Assembly (NCBI RefSeq): GCF_014673495.1
Contig: NZ_CP051006.1
Coordinates: 5,394,001-5,458,000 of the forward strand
Direction of reading: 5' to 3'
Length of the DNA: 64,000 nucleotides
From: Streptomyces griseofuscus
Lineage (GTDB): Bacteria > Actinomycetota > Actinomycetes > Streptomycetales > Streptomycetaceae
This document shows, in pieces, positions 34,391 through 42,904 of the stretch; within the stretch, counting starts at the first letter, position 1; every line of letters starts with the position of its first letter. The position numbers and the translations under genes are program-made. A model generated the notes under the pieces. It was given only the letters and a program-made list of their open reading frames with translations. It searched no databases and was not told where the DNA came from.

Positions 34391-35524
34391 GTGAGCGAGG
34401 ACAGGGTGAACAGCGGGCGGGCCGGAGCGAACCTGGGGGCGGTGCGGTCGCACAACAGCGCGCTCGTGCTCGGGCTGCTGCGCGGGGCCGGGGCGGAGGG
34501 CATCAGCAGGCTGGAGGTGGCCGAGCGGACCGGGCTGACCCCGCAGGCCGTCAGCAAGATCACCGGACGGCTGCGGGAGACGGGGCTCGCGGCCGAGGCC
34601 GGCCGCCGGGCGTCCACGGGCGGCAAGCCGCGTACCGTGCTGCGCCTGGTGCCGGAGGCGGGGCACGCGGTGGGGGTGCAGCTGGACCGGGACGCGCTGC
34701 GCGTGGTGCTCGTGCGACTGGACGGTGCCGTGGTGGGGGAGCGGCGTGGTGAGCTGGACCTCGGGGCGGGCGCAGAGGCTGTGCTCGGGGTGGTCGTGGA
34801 GGCGGTGACGGGGCTGGTCCGCTCCTGCCTGGGGCCCTTCGGAGAGCTCGCCGAGGCGGGGTCGCTGCTGGGCGTGGGGGTGGCCCTGCCGGGGCCGCTC
34901 GACCATGTGCGGGGGGTGCTGCACCGGGTGACCGGCTTCCCGGGGTGGGACGGCTTCCCGCTGCGGGAAGCGCTGGGCGATCGGCTGGGGGTGCCGGTGG
35001 TCGTGGACAAGGACACGAACGCGGCGGCGGTGGGGCTCGCGGTCGGGGGCGCGGGCGGATCGTTCGCGTATCTGCACCTCGGTACGGGACTCGGGGCCGG
35101 GCTCGTGATCGGCGGGCGGGTGCACCGGGGCGCGCGGACCGGGGCGGGGGAGTTCGGGCATCAGGTCGTCCAGCTGGACGGGCCGCGCTGCGAGTGCGGG
35201 GACCGGGGGTGCCTGGAGGCGCTGTGCCTGTCCGCGGTGGCACGGGGCGAGACGGAGCGGGCGGCGCGGGTCCTCGGGGTGGGGGCCGGGAATCTGGTGG
35301 GGCTGCTGGACATCGACCGGGTGCTGCTCGGGGGGCGGACCGTGCTGGCGGACCCGGAACCGTTCATACGGGGGGTGTCGGCCGAGCTGGACGCGCGGGC
35401 ACGGCGGGAGGGGCTCCGGGAGGGGGTCGCGGTGGATGTGGTGCGCCAGGGGGAGCGTGTCGTGGCGGAGGGGGCGGCGGAGATGGTGCTGGGGGCGCGG
35501 GTCTTCGGGAGGGGTGAGGGGTGA
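34391..35524 (+). CDS. ROK family transcriptional repressor
   Basis: 377 residues. An N-terminal helix-turn-helix (ISRLEVAERTGLTPQAVSKI) joins a ROK sugar-kinase-like domain: VPVVVDKDTNAAAVG, YLHLGTGLGAGLVIGG, and the zinc-binding CECGDRGCLEALC around residues 265-277. Such proteins release DNA on binding a sugar or sugar phosphate. GTG start 34391. It faces the Gfo/Idh–UPF0303 pair across a single palindrome, so autorepression and control of that pair are expected. Confidence 0.92.
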   Translation: MSEDRVNSGRAGANLGAVRSHNSALVLGLLRGAGAEGISRLEVAERTGLTPQAVSKITGRLRETGLAAEAGRRASTGGKPRTVLRLVPEAGHAVGVQLDRDALRVVLVRLDGAVVGERRGELDLGAGAEAVLGVVVEAVTGLVRSCLGPFGELAEAGSLLGVGVALPGPLDHVRGVLHRVTGFPGWDGFPLREALGDRLGVPVVVDKDTNAAAVGLAVGGAGGSFAYLHLGTGLGAGLVIGGRVHRGARTGAGEFGHQVVQLDGPRCECGDRGCLEALCLSAVARGETERAARVLGVGAGNLVGLLDIDRVLLGGRTVLADPEPFIRGVSAELDARARREGLREGVAVDVVRQGERVVAEGAAEMVLGARVFGRGEG

Positions 35525-35636
35525 GGGGCTGACGAGGGCCGTGCCGGGCCGTCGGATTTCGGGCGCGCCGCGCGAGCGCCGGGGCCGGACATGGGTACTC
35601 ATGCTGTTGGGGTTGCTCGTGGGACGGAGGTGCCCG

Positions 35637-35981
35637 GTGGGGTCGATGAGGGCCAGAGTGTTCGTCGGGGCGATCGGAATCGGTCTGCTCTGCGTTTCCG
35701 GGGGCGGCACGGCCGTCGCGGCGCAGGGCGCGAGCGTCCGGTACTGCGGAGCCGATCCCGCCTCCGGGCTCGGTGTGCTCGCGGGCAAGGGGGTGACCTG
35801 CGGCGTGGCCCGCCAGGTCGCGGCCGCCTATACGAAGGTCTGGCACGGCGCGCCGACCGGGGCCGAGGTGGGCGCGGCCGGGGCCCGCTGGAAGTGCGGG
35901 GAGCGGCAGGGGAACCCCGATCCGTACCAGGCATGTGTGGAGGTGAAGGGCAGCGGGCGCGTCGTCACGTTGTCCTCCTGA
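35637..35981 (+). CDS. Small secreted protein, function unknown
   Basis: 114 residues. Signal peptide (RARVFVGAIGIGLLCVSGGG ending TAVAA) followed by a soluble domain with four cysteines (YCGADP, VTCGVA, WKCGER, QACVEV), probably two disulfides. GTG 35637 is chosen because GGAGG lies exactly six bases before; ATG 35646 is the next choice. No recognised family. First of three consecutive genes for exported proteins. Confidence 0.78.
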   Translation: MGSMRARVFVGAIGIGLLCVSGGGTAVAAQGASVRYCGADPASGLGVLAGKGVTCGVARQVAAAYTKVWHGAPTGAEVGAAGARWKCGERQGNPDPYQACVEVKGSGRVVTLSS

Positions 35982-36036
35982 GCCGTAGCCGTAGCCGTAC
36001 GTACGACCCGAACGACCCGTCACACCGGAGGTTCCC

Positions 36037-36321
36037 ATGAGGTCCATGCGAACGTTCGCGGCCGGTGCCGTCGCGCTTCTCGCGTTCTCCTTCGCCGTGC
36101 CCACGGCCCACGCCGCCGCCCCCCGGACCGACTGCGACAAGGCCCTCGCCGCCGCCCAGCAGGCGGAGCGTTACTACGACGGCCTGAAGACCGACCTGCT
36201 GCGCAGCATCGCCGACGGCGGACACCCCGGCACCGCCCAGCGGCAGGCGCTGCAAAAGGCCGAGAGCGTACGGAACTCGACGTCCACCGAGGCCGAGCGG
36301 GTCTGCGCCGGCGCGTCCTGA
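36037..36321 (+). CDS. Small secreted protein, function unknown
   Basis: 94 residues. Signal peptide MRTFAAGAVALLAFSFAVPT ending AHAAA, then about 65 mature residues, mostly helical, with two cysteines (TDCDKAL near the start, ERVCAGAS at the end) that could form one disulfide. GGAGGTTCCC precedes ATG 36037. No named family recognised. Expected to act outside the cell. Confidence 0.78.
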   Translation: MRSMRTFAAGAVALLAFSFAVPTAHAAAPRTDCDKALAAAQQAERYYDGLKTDLLRSIADGGHPGTAQRQALQKAESVRNSTSTEAERVCAGAS

Positions 36322-36411
36322 CCGACCGTCTCGGCCGATCGAGCGGCATTCCGGGCCGCCCCGGAGTGGCGGCCCGGCCCTCCGCCCCTGACCCGGCATG
36401 GTCATGTGTTC

Positions 36412-37368
36412 ATGCGACTGCGTACGTCCCTGTCCCCCGGCCGCATCTCCCTCCGCCCCCTCGGCCTCGCCGCGGCCGCCGTCCTCGCCCCCTTTCCGGC
36501 GTCGGCTCTCGGCGGCCCCCTCCCGGTCGCTGCCGCCACCCCCGCGCCCCCCTGCGCCGTGCCCGGTGAGCACGCCTTCCCGCTGGCCACCCGGATCCGC
36601 GGCGGCCCCACCGAGTACCAGCCCGGCGATGGCTCCAGCACCTGGTACATCGATCTCACCAACACCACCCGCCGCTCCTGCGCGGGCATCCGCCCGGTCG
36701 TCGTCCTCGTCGACGACCGGCACGAACTCAAGGCCGGGCAGGCCCGGTTGGACTTCGACGACGGCTCCCGCGTCCACCCGGTGACGTTCGAGAGCACCGA
36801 TGAGAAGGAGTTGGTCGGCGTGCTGGACGCACCCGGATTCGGCGGTTTCTCCGTACCGCCCGGCAAGACGGTCAGTGTGCGGGTCCGCCTCGCGCTCACC
36901 CAGGAGGCCGCCGTACCCGACCAGGTCACCGCCAACGCGGCCGCCGTGCAGCGACGCGGTCAGGACGGGGACTGGGTGGGCGAGTCCAACGCCTACCGGT
37001 TCGGGGTCGGCACCCCGATGTCCCCGGCGCCCGAGCCGCCCGGGGACCAGGACGGCACCCCGGTGGCCCAGGACCTCACCGGCACGGGTACGGGCACGGG
37101 CGCGGGGCAGACTCAGGGCACCGGCGGCAGCACCGGCCCCGGCACCCCGGCCCCCGGCACCGGCTCCGCCGGGCCCGGCACCCCGCGCCCCACGGGCACC
37201 GCCCCCGTCCCCTCCCTCCCCTTCGCCCGGGACGCCCAGGAGGCCGGGCGGCGCGCCCGCGAGCTCGCCCGGACCGGCCCCGCCCTCACCCACGGCCTGC
37301 TCGCCGCCGCCGGTGCCCTGCTCTGTGTGACCGGAGCCGCGTTCCTCCTGGCCCGCAGACGCCGCTGA
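36412..37368 (+). CDS. Cell wall surface protein with LARTG sorting signal
   Basis: 318 residues. A signal peptide (PLGLAAAAVLAPFPASALGG), a beta-rich domain of about 170 residues (STWYIDLTNTTRRSCAGIRP, RLDFDDGSRVHPVTF, FGGFSVPPGKTVSVRVRL), a Thr/Gly/Pro-rich linker, and a C-terminal sorting signal: LARTGP, a hydrophobic helix and RRRR. LARTG fits the LAxTG recognised by class E sortases, so wall anchoring by the sortase at 26387-27169 or a paralogue is likely. Start ATG 36412 or GTG 36406; no strong ribosome site. Confidence 0.85.
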   Translation: MRLRTSLSPGRISLRPLGLAAAAVLAPFPASALGGPLPVAAATPAPPCAVPGEHAFPLATRIRGGPTEYQPGDGSSTWYIDLTNTTRRSCAGIRPVVVLVDDRHELKAGQARLDFDDGSRVHPVTFESTDEKELVGVLDAPGFGGFSVPPGKTVSVRVRLALTQEAAVPDQVTANAAAVQRRGQDGDWVGESNAYRFGVGTPMSPAPEPPGDQDGTPVAQDLTGTGTGTGAGQTQGTGGSTGPGTPAPGTGSAGPGTPRPTGTAPVPSLPFARDAQEAGRRARELARTGPALTHGLLAAAGALLCVTGAAFLLARRRR

Positions 37369-37406
37369 GTTGAGGTGCCGCCACCTCCATCTGCAACGAT
37401 CCCTGC

Positions 37407-38162
37407 GTGGACTACCCGTATGAGCAGGCCCCAGGCGCCCCCGTCCGGTCCGGCATCCCCGAGCACGGCCGGATCCCGAAGTACTACGCGGTGAAGGCGA
37501 GGATCGCCGGACTGCTGGAGCAGCTCGGGGAGGACAGCGTCATCCCGACCGAGCGGGACCTCGCCGAGCGCTACGACGTCGCCCGCGAGACGGTGCGCCA
37601 GGCGGTGCGGGAGCTGGTGCTGGAGGGGCGGCTGCGCAGGCGCGGGCGCGGGACCGTGGTGGCCGGGCCCAAGCTGGCCCAGCCGCTGTCGCTGGCGAGC
37701 TACACCGAGGGCGTGCGCCGCCAGGGCCGTACCCCCGGCCGTACCCTCGTCACCCTCGACCGCTTCCCCTGCCCGGCGCCCCTGGCCGCCGAGACCGGGC
37801 TGACGAGGGGCGAGCCGGTCTGGCACCTGGAGCGGGTGCTGCTCGCGGACGAGGAGCGGGTCGGCCTGGAGAGCACCTATGTCGCGGTCGAGCGGGTGCC
37901 CCGGCTGGACGCCGACTTCGACGCCGACTCCTCCTTCTACGGCTATCTCGCCGCCCAGGGCATCGGCTTCGGCGACGCCGACGAGCGTCTGGAGACCGTG
38001 CTCGCCACGCCCCGTGAGGCGCTGCTCATCGGCACCCCGCCCGCCCTGCCGATGCTGCTGATCCACCGGGTGTCCCGGGACACCGCCGGCCGGCCGCTGG
38101 AGCGGGTGCGGTCGCTGTACCGGGGGGACCGGTTCTCCTTCACCGCCCACCTCCAGGGCTGA
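37407..38162 (+). CDS. GntR/HutC family regulator of the phosphonate operon
   Basis: 251 residues. Winged helix DNA-binding domain (SVIPTERDLAERYDVARETV, then RQAVRELVLEGRLRRRGRGT) and a UTRA effector domain (LERVLLADEERVGLESTYVA, LIHRVSRDTAGRPLERVRSL), as in PhnF. GTG start at 37407. Located immediately before the phosphonate genes on the same strand, it is probably their repressor and responds to a phosphonate or its breakdown product. The UTRA fold also binds sugars, so the ligand is an inference. Confidence 0.88.
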   Translation: MDYPYEQAPGAPVRSGIPEHGRIPKYYAVKARIAGLLEQLGEDSVIPTERDLAERYDVARETVRQAVRELVLEGRLRRRGRGTVVAGPKLAQPLSLASYTEGVRRQGRTPGRTLVTLDRFPCPAPLAAETGLTRGEPVWHLERVLLADEERVGLESTYVAVERVPRLDADFDADSSFYGYLAAQGIGFGDADERLETVLATPREALLIGTPPALPMLLIHRVSRDTAGRPLERVRSLYRGDRFSFTAHLQG

Positions 38163-38228
38163 GGAAAGTCCTCTTTCGGTAGAGAGATCCGGACATAGTC
38201 ACCTCACCTTTGATCACGAGAAGATAAC

Positions 38229-38239
38229 GGGTCTAGCCC
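38229..38239 (+). promoter_or_regulatory. Candidate GntR operator before the phosphonate operon
   Basis: GGGTCTAGCCC, an imperfect palindrome with the GTCTAG core seen in HutC-type operators, 77 bp before the FAD oxidase start. Weak on its own. Confidence 0.4.
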
Positions 38240-38315
38240 AAACGTGATGGGCAGTTCACGCCCCCGTCGACCGGCGGACGCCTCCGGTTACCCGCCCCCG
38301 AGCACCGTTGGCGCC

Positions 38316-39440
38316 GTGAGAGTGACAGTCGTCGGAGGTGGCGTGGTCGGCACCATGCACGCCTGGCAAGCAATCGAACGTGGCCACGAGGTCGTCCAGA
38401 TCGAGCGGGAGGCCGAGGCGCGCGGCGCCTCGCTGCGCAACTTCGGACAGATCTGGGTCAGTGGCAGGGCCGGGGGGGAAGAGCTGGAGACCGCGCTGCG
38501 GGCGCGGGAGCTGTGGGAGGGCATCGGCGGCCGGGTGGCCAAACTGGGCTTCCGTGCCACCGGCTCCCTGACCCCGGTGCGCACGGAGCTGGAACTGGCC
38601 GTCGCCGAGGCCGCCGTGGCCCGCCCGGACGCCGCGGCCCGCGGCTACAAGCTGCTGACCCCGGGCGAGGCCCGCGCCGTCAACCCCGCCCTGCGCGGCG
38701 AGTTCAGCGCCGCCCTCTTCTGCGAGCGGGACGCCGCAGTCGAGCCGCGCACCGCGCAGCTCGCCCTGCGCGAGGAGTTGCGCAGGTCCTCCAACTACAC
38801 CTTCCTGCCGGGCCGCGAGGTCCGCGAGGTGGTCGGTACCGGGGCCGTCCGCGACGACCACGGGGACGTGCACCACGCCGACGCGGTCGTACTCGCCACC
38901 GGCGCCTGGCTCGGCGGCCTGGTCCGCGAGCTGGCGGGCCCCGACCTGCCGGTGCGCCGGGTCCGGCTCCAGATGATGCAGACCGACCCGCTGGGCGAGC
39001 CGCTGCCGACCTCGGTCGCCGACGGCGACAGCTTCCGCTACTACCCGGCCTACGCCTCGAAGGCGCTCGACGCGCTCAACGCCGGCCAGCCGCAGTCCGA
39101 GACGGCGGCCGCGCACAAGATGCAGCTGCTCATGGTGCAGCGCGCCGACGGCGGCCTGACCATCGGCGACACCCATGAGTACGAGCACCCCTTCGCCTTC
39201 GACACCGTCGAGGAGCCGTACGAGCACCTGACCGGCGTCGTGGAGCACCTGCTGGGCCGGCCGCTGCCACGCGTCCGGCACCGCTGGGCGGGCGTGTACG
39301 CGCAGTGCACCGACACGTCCCGCGTCGTGCACCGCCAGCAGGTCGCCGACGGGGTATGGCTGGTCACCGGGCCCGGCGGGCGCGGCATGACCTGCTCCCC
39401 CGCGATAGCCGAGACCACCGCGAACGAACTGGGCTGGTGA
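38316..39440 (+). CDS. FAD-dependent amine oxidase of phosphonate catabolism (TIGR03364 type)
   Basis: 374 residues, D-amino-acid-oxidase fold. FAD-binding VTVVGGGVVGTMHAWQAIER at the N-terminus, then GASLRNFGQIWVSGR, characteristic of the TIGR03364 group found in phosphonate clusters, and WLVTGPGGRGMTCSPAIAE near the end. Recurrent FAD enzymes in such clusters have been reported to turn 2-aminoethylphosphonate or N-methyl forms into phosphonoacetaldehyde, substituting for the PhnW transaminase. I use GTG 38316, where homology to the nucleotide fold begins. GTGA overlap with the next gene. Confidence 0.88.
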   Translation: MRVTVVGGGVVGTMHAWQAIERGHEVVQIEREAEARGASLRNFGQIWVSGRAGGEELETALRARELWEGIGGRVAKLGFRATGSLTPVRTELELAVAEAAVARPDAAARGYKLLTPGEARAVNPALRGEFSAALFCERDAAVEPRTAQLALREELRRSSNYTFLPGREVREVVGTGAVRDDHGDVHHADAVVLATGAWLGGLVRELAGPDLPVRRVRLQMMQTDPLGEPLPTSVADGDSFRYYPAYASKALDALNAGQPQSETAAAHKMQLLMVQRADGGLTIGDTHEYEHPFAFDTVEEPYEHLTGVVEHLLGRPLPRVRHRWAGVYAQCTDTSRVVHRQQVADGVWLVTGPGGRGMTCSPAIAETTANELGW

Positions 39441-40147
39441 GCACCCCCATGACCGACACTTCCCCCGACATCCGGCTCGTCGTCCTCGACATGGCAGGTA
39501 CGACCGTCGCCGACGGCGGCCTCGTGGAGCGCGCCTTCGCCGTGGCCGCCGCCGAACTCGGCGTCCAGGAGGGCACGGCCGAGCACGCCGAGCACCTCGC
39601 CTACGTCCGCGCCACCATGGGCGAGTCCAAGATCTCCGTCTTCCGGCACCTGTTCGGGGACGAGGAGCGGGCCCGGCGCGCCAACGCCGCCTTCGAGAAG
39701 GCGTACGGCGAACTGGTCGACGCCGGTCTGATCGCCCCCGTCCCCGGCGCCCGCGAGGCCATCGAGGAACTGCTCGCGAGCGGCCGCGCCGTCGTCCTGA
39801 CCACCGGCTTCGCCCGGATCACCCAGGACGCCGTCCTCGCCGCCCTCGGCTGGGCGGACCTGGTGCCGCTCACCCTGTGCCCGGCCGACGCCGGCGGGCG
39901 CGGGCGGCCCTTCCCCGACATGGTCCTTGAGGCGTTCCTGCGCACCAAGGCCGCCGAGGACGTACGGCAGGTCGCCGTGGTCGGGGACACCTCCTACGAC
40001 GTGCTCAGCGGCGTGCGCGCCGGGGCCGGGCTGGTCGCCGGCGTACGCACCGGGGCCCACGGCGACGCGGAGTTCCAGGCGGCGGGCGCCACCCGGGTCC
40101 TGGACTCGGTGGCCGACCTGCCCGCGCTGCTCACGGGAGCCCGGTGA
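39437..40147 (+). CDS. Phosphonatase-like HAD hydrolase (TIGR03351 type)
   Basis: 236 residues. Cleaves the C-P bond of phosphonoacetaldehyde giving acetaldehyde and phosphate, if it acts like PhnX. HAD nucleophile in LVVLDMAGTTVADGG, Asp18. The segment MGESK aligns with MGLLK of Bacillus PhnX, so Lys65 stands where the Schiff-base lysine is; AGGRGRPFPDM and VVGDTSYDVLSG complete the HAD motifs. Its GTG start overlaps the oxidase stop (GTGA); ATG 39449 is an alternative. The pairing with the oxidase implies consecutive steps. Confidence 0.88.
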   Translation: MSTPMTDTSPDIRLVVLDMAGTTVADGGLVERAFAVAAAELGVQEGTAEHAEHLAYVRATMGESKISVFRHLFGDEERARRANAAFEKAYGELVDAGLIAPVPGAREAIEELLASGRAVVLTTGFARITQDAVLAALGWADLVPLTLCPADAGGRGRPFPDMVLEAFLRTKAAEDVRQVAVVGDTSYDVLSGVRAGAGLVAGVRTGAHGDAEFQAAGATRVLDSVADLPALLTGAR

Positions 40148-40148
40148 G

Positions 40149-41195
40149 ATGAGCATCCGCTTCGATTCCGTCACGGTCGCCTACGACGGCAATGTCGTCC
40201 TCGACAGTCTCGATCTGACCGTCGAGCCCGGCGAGGTCATGGCGCTCCTCGGGCCGTCCGGCTCCGGCAAGACCACCGCGCTGCGGGCGGTCGCCGGGTT
40301 CGTTCGGCCCACGTCCGGGCGGGTGCTCCTCGGCGGCCGGGACGTGACGGACCTGCCGCCGTACCGGCGGGGCATCGGGATGGTCGTCCAGCAGTACGCG
40401 CTCTTCCCGCATCTGCGGGTCGACGAGAACGTGGCCTTCGGGCTCAAGGCGCGCGGCACCGCCAGGAGCGAGATACGGCAACGGGTCGGCGAGGCCCTGG
40501 AGATGACCGGCATGGCCGGCTACGCCCGCCGCCATCCGCGCGAGCTGTCCGGCGGCCAGCAGCAGCGCGTCGCCATCGCCCGCGCGCTCGCCATCCGGCC
40601 CGGCGTGCTCCTCCTGGACGAGCCGCTGTCCGCGCTCGACACACAGCTGCGTTCCGGGATGCTCGCGGAACTCGCCCGGCTGCACCGGGAGCTGCCCGAG
40701 GTCTCGATGCTGTATGTCACCCACGACCAGGTCGAGGCACTGACCCTCGCGGACCGGATCGCGGTGATGGACAAGGCGAGGCTGCGGGCGTGCGGGACGC
40801 CGAAGGAGCTGTACCGGGCGCCCGCCGACGCGTTCACGGCCTCCTTCGTCGGCGGCGCCAACCTGCTGCCGGTGACGGTGAGTTCGGGCGGTGTCGACCT
40901 CGCGGGCCGGGAGGTGAAGGTCGACACGGCGGGCGTGGCCGCGGGGGCGCGGGCCACGCTGTGCGTCCGGCCGCATCTCGTGGGGATCGGTGAGGGCCCC
41001 AATCAACTCACCGGCATCGTCCAGGAGATCCAGTGGCGAGGGTCCACGCACCGGCTCCACGTCAGGATCGGCGAGCACGATGTCATGGCGGACGTACGGG
41101 AGTTGAGGGACCCGCCCTGGCGGGGTGACGAGGTCACGCTGCACTTCTCTCCCGATGACGCGGTGCTGCTGCGCGCGGGGGTCGGTCATGGCTGA
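40149..41195 (+). CDS. ABC transporter ATP-binding protein, aminoethylphosphonate type
   Basis: 348 residues. Walker A GPSGSGKTT, signature LSGGQQQRVAIARALA, Walker B VLLLDEPLSALD, H-loop VTHDQVEAL, and a C-terminal TOBE-like regulatory domain (GANLLPVTVSS, LCVRPHLVGI). Powers the two permeases that follow. Starts one base after the hydrolase stop. Similar ATPases serve spermidine, iron and 2-aminoethylphosphonate import (PhnT); the neighbours favour a phosphonate. Confidence 0.9.
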   Translation: MSIRFDSVTVAYDGNVVLDSLDLTVEPGEVMALLGPSGSGKTTALRAVAGFVRPTSGRVLLGGRDVTDLPPYRRGIGMVVQQYALFPHLRVDENVAFGLKARGTARSEIRQRVGEALEMTGMAGYARRHPRELSGGQQQRVAIARALAIRPGVLLLDEPLSALDTQLRSGMLAELARLHRELPEVSMLYVTHDQVEALTLADRIAVMDKARLRACGTPKELYRAPADAFTASFVGGANLLPVTVSSGGVDLAGREVKVDTAGVAAGARATLCVRPHLVGIGEGPNQLTGIVQEIQWRGSTHRLHVRIGEHDVMADVRELRDPPWRGDEVTLHFSPDDAVLLRAGVGHG

Positions 41196-42066
41196 TGCCG
41201 TACCGGGAGTGCGGCTCGGCCGTGGCCGGTCGCGCAGCTCCCCGCGCCCCTTCAGGGCGCTCGTCTGGGCCCTGCCTCCCCTCGCGGGCCTCGCCCTCTG
41301 CTTCCTCTACCCCCTCGCCCTCGTCGTCCAGCAGTCCTTCCGGCCGGACAGCGGAGGGACCTCTGTCCAGCCGTACGCCGATGTGTTCGCCTCGGAGGCG
41401 TTCCAGCAGGCGTTGTGGACCACCGTGTGGCTGGCGCTCGCGTCGACCGCCGGGTGCCTGGTGCTGGGGTTCCTGCTGGCGCTGGTGATCGCTTTCGTGC
41501 CGTTCCCCGGGGCGAAGGCGGTGGCGCGGTTCGTGGATGTGTTCCTGTCCTTCCCGTCCTTCCTGATCACGCTGGCCCTGCTGTTCATCTACGGCGGCGT
41601 CGGCATGGCCAACGGGGCCTGGACCGGACTCACGGGCGCCGCGCAGGGGCCGTTCCAGTTCCTGAACACACCCTGGGGCGTACTGCTCGCGGAGATCACC
41701 TACTTCACGCCGTTCGTGATGCGCCCGCTGCTCGCCGCGTTCTCGCAGCTGGACACCGCCCAGCTGGAGGCGGCCAGTGCGCTGGGGGCGCGGGCGCCGC
41801 GGATCGTACGCCAGGTGATCCTGCCGGAGGCGCTGCCCGCGCTCGCGGCCGGCGGCAGCCTCGTCCTGGTGCTCTGCCTCAACGAGTTCGGCATCGTGCT
41901 CTTCACCGGCGCGAAGGGGGTCACCACCTTGCCGATGCTCGTCTACAGCAAGGCGATCCTGGAGTCCGACTATCCGGGCGCCTGTGTGGTCGCCGTGGTC
42001 AACGTCCTGATCTCCGTGGGTCTCTACGGCCTCTACCGGGTGGTGAGCCGTCGTGCTGGTGCATAG
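41188..42066 (+). CDS. ABC transporter permease, phosphonate uptake
   Basis: 292 residues, six membrane helices. The EAA loop is QLEAASALGARAPRIVRQVI, contacting the ATPase. Overlaps the ATPase gene by 8 bp and the next permease by 14 bp. The N-terminal residues RGRSRSSPRPFRA are encoded by a copy of a dispersed repeat (41228-41256), so the true conserved protein may begin near residue 25. Related to PhnU-type and iron/thiamine permeases. Confidence 0.9.
   Translation: MADAVPGVRLGRGRSRSSPRPFRALVWALPPLAGLALCFLYPLALVVQQSFRPDSGGTSVQPYADVFASEAFQQALWTTVWLALASTAGCLVLGFLLALVIAFVPFPGAKAVARFVDVFLSFPSFLITLALLFIYGGVGMANGAWTGLTGAAQGPFQFLNTPWGVLLAEITYFTPFVMRPLLAAFSQLDTAQLEAASALGARAPRIVRQVILPEALPALAAGGSLVLVLCLNEFGIVLFTGAKGVTTLPMLVYSKAILESDYPGACVVAVVNVLISVGLYGLYRVVSRRAGA
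41228..41256. repeat. Dispersed GC-rich repeat, copy 2
   Basis: GGTCGCGCAGCTCCCCGCG then CCCCTTCAGGG, inside the 5' end of the permease gene. Matches 4491-4513 and 63321-63348. Confidence 0.65.
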
Positions 42067-42850
42067 CCGATGGGCCGGACGGGCCCTGTGGGCGGTGTTC
42101 CTCGTCCTCTTCCTGCCGCTGTTCGCGCTGCCGCTGCTCGTGGTGCTCGGCGCCTCCTTCGCCACCCACTGGTCCAGCGTCCTGCCCTCGGGCCTGACGC
42201 TCGCCAACTACCGCTCCGCGACCCGCGGCGAGGCCCTCCAGGCGCTCGTCACCAGCCTGCTCACCGCCACCGGCGCCAGCCTTCTCGCGCTGGTCGTCGG
42301 CACCTGGGCGGCGCTCGCCGCAGCGGCCCTGGGAAAGCGCGGCAAACGGGTGCTGGACGCCCTGTTCGTGCTGCCGGTCGCCGTGCCCTCCGTGGTGGTG
42401 GGCCTGTCGGTCCTGGTGGCCTTCTCCCAGCCGCCGCTGCTGCTCAACGGCACCCGGTGGATCGTGATCCTCGCGCACACCGTGCTGGTCACCGCCTTCG
42501 CCCACCAGTCCGTGTCGGCGGCGATCACCCGCCTCGACCCGGCCTACGAACAGGCCGCCGCCTCCCTCGGCGCCCGGCCCTCCTATGTGCTGTGGCGGGT
42601 ACGGCTGCCCCTGCTGCTGCCCTCACTGACCGCGGCCGCCGGCCTCTGCTTCGCCCTGTCCATGGGCGAGTTGAGCGCCACGATGATGCTCTATCCGCCG
42701 GACTGGACCCCGTTGCCCGTCCTGATCTACGCGGCCACCGACCGCGGCGCCCTGTTCACCGGCTCCGCCGTCGCCGTGGTGCTGATGGCCGCGACCCTGC
42801 TCGTCCTGTTCGCCGTCTCCCGGGTCCGCACCCGGGCGTCGTACCGCTGA
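42053..42850 (+). CDS. ABC transporter permease, second subunit of phosphonate uptake
   Basis: 265 residues, six membrane helices, EAA loop YEQAAASLGARPSYVLWRVR. GTG start at 42053 lies inside the end of the preceding permease gene. With it this forms the heterodimeric channel of the importer. Family resemblance is to PhnV and spermidine/putrescine-type permeases. Confidence 0.9.
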   Translation: MLVHSRWAGRALWAVFLVLFLPLFALPLLVVLGASFATHWSSVLPSGLTLANYRSATRGEALQALVTSLLTATGASLLALVVGTWAALAAAALGKRGKRVLDALFVLPVAVPSVVVGLSVLVAFSQPPLLLNGTRWIVILAHTVLVTAFAHQSVSAAITRLDPAYEQAAASLGARPSYVLWRVRLPLLLPSLTAAAGLCFALSMGELSATMMLYPPDWTPLPVLIYAATDRGALFTGSAVAVVLMAATLLVLFAVSRVRTRASYR

Positions 42851-42904
42851 CCAGCCACTCCCGTACCCCCGATCGCCCTGAGAACGCCAGGAGTTCGTCT
42901 CGCC

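Noticed and set aside
38229..38239. Second DasR site before the phosphonate operon
   Set aside because: GGGTCTAGCCC shares the central CTAG but lacks the TGG/CCA arms of dre; better explained as a site for the local GntR protein or chance.
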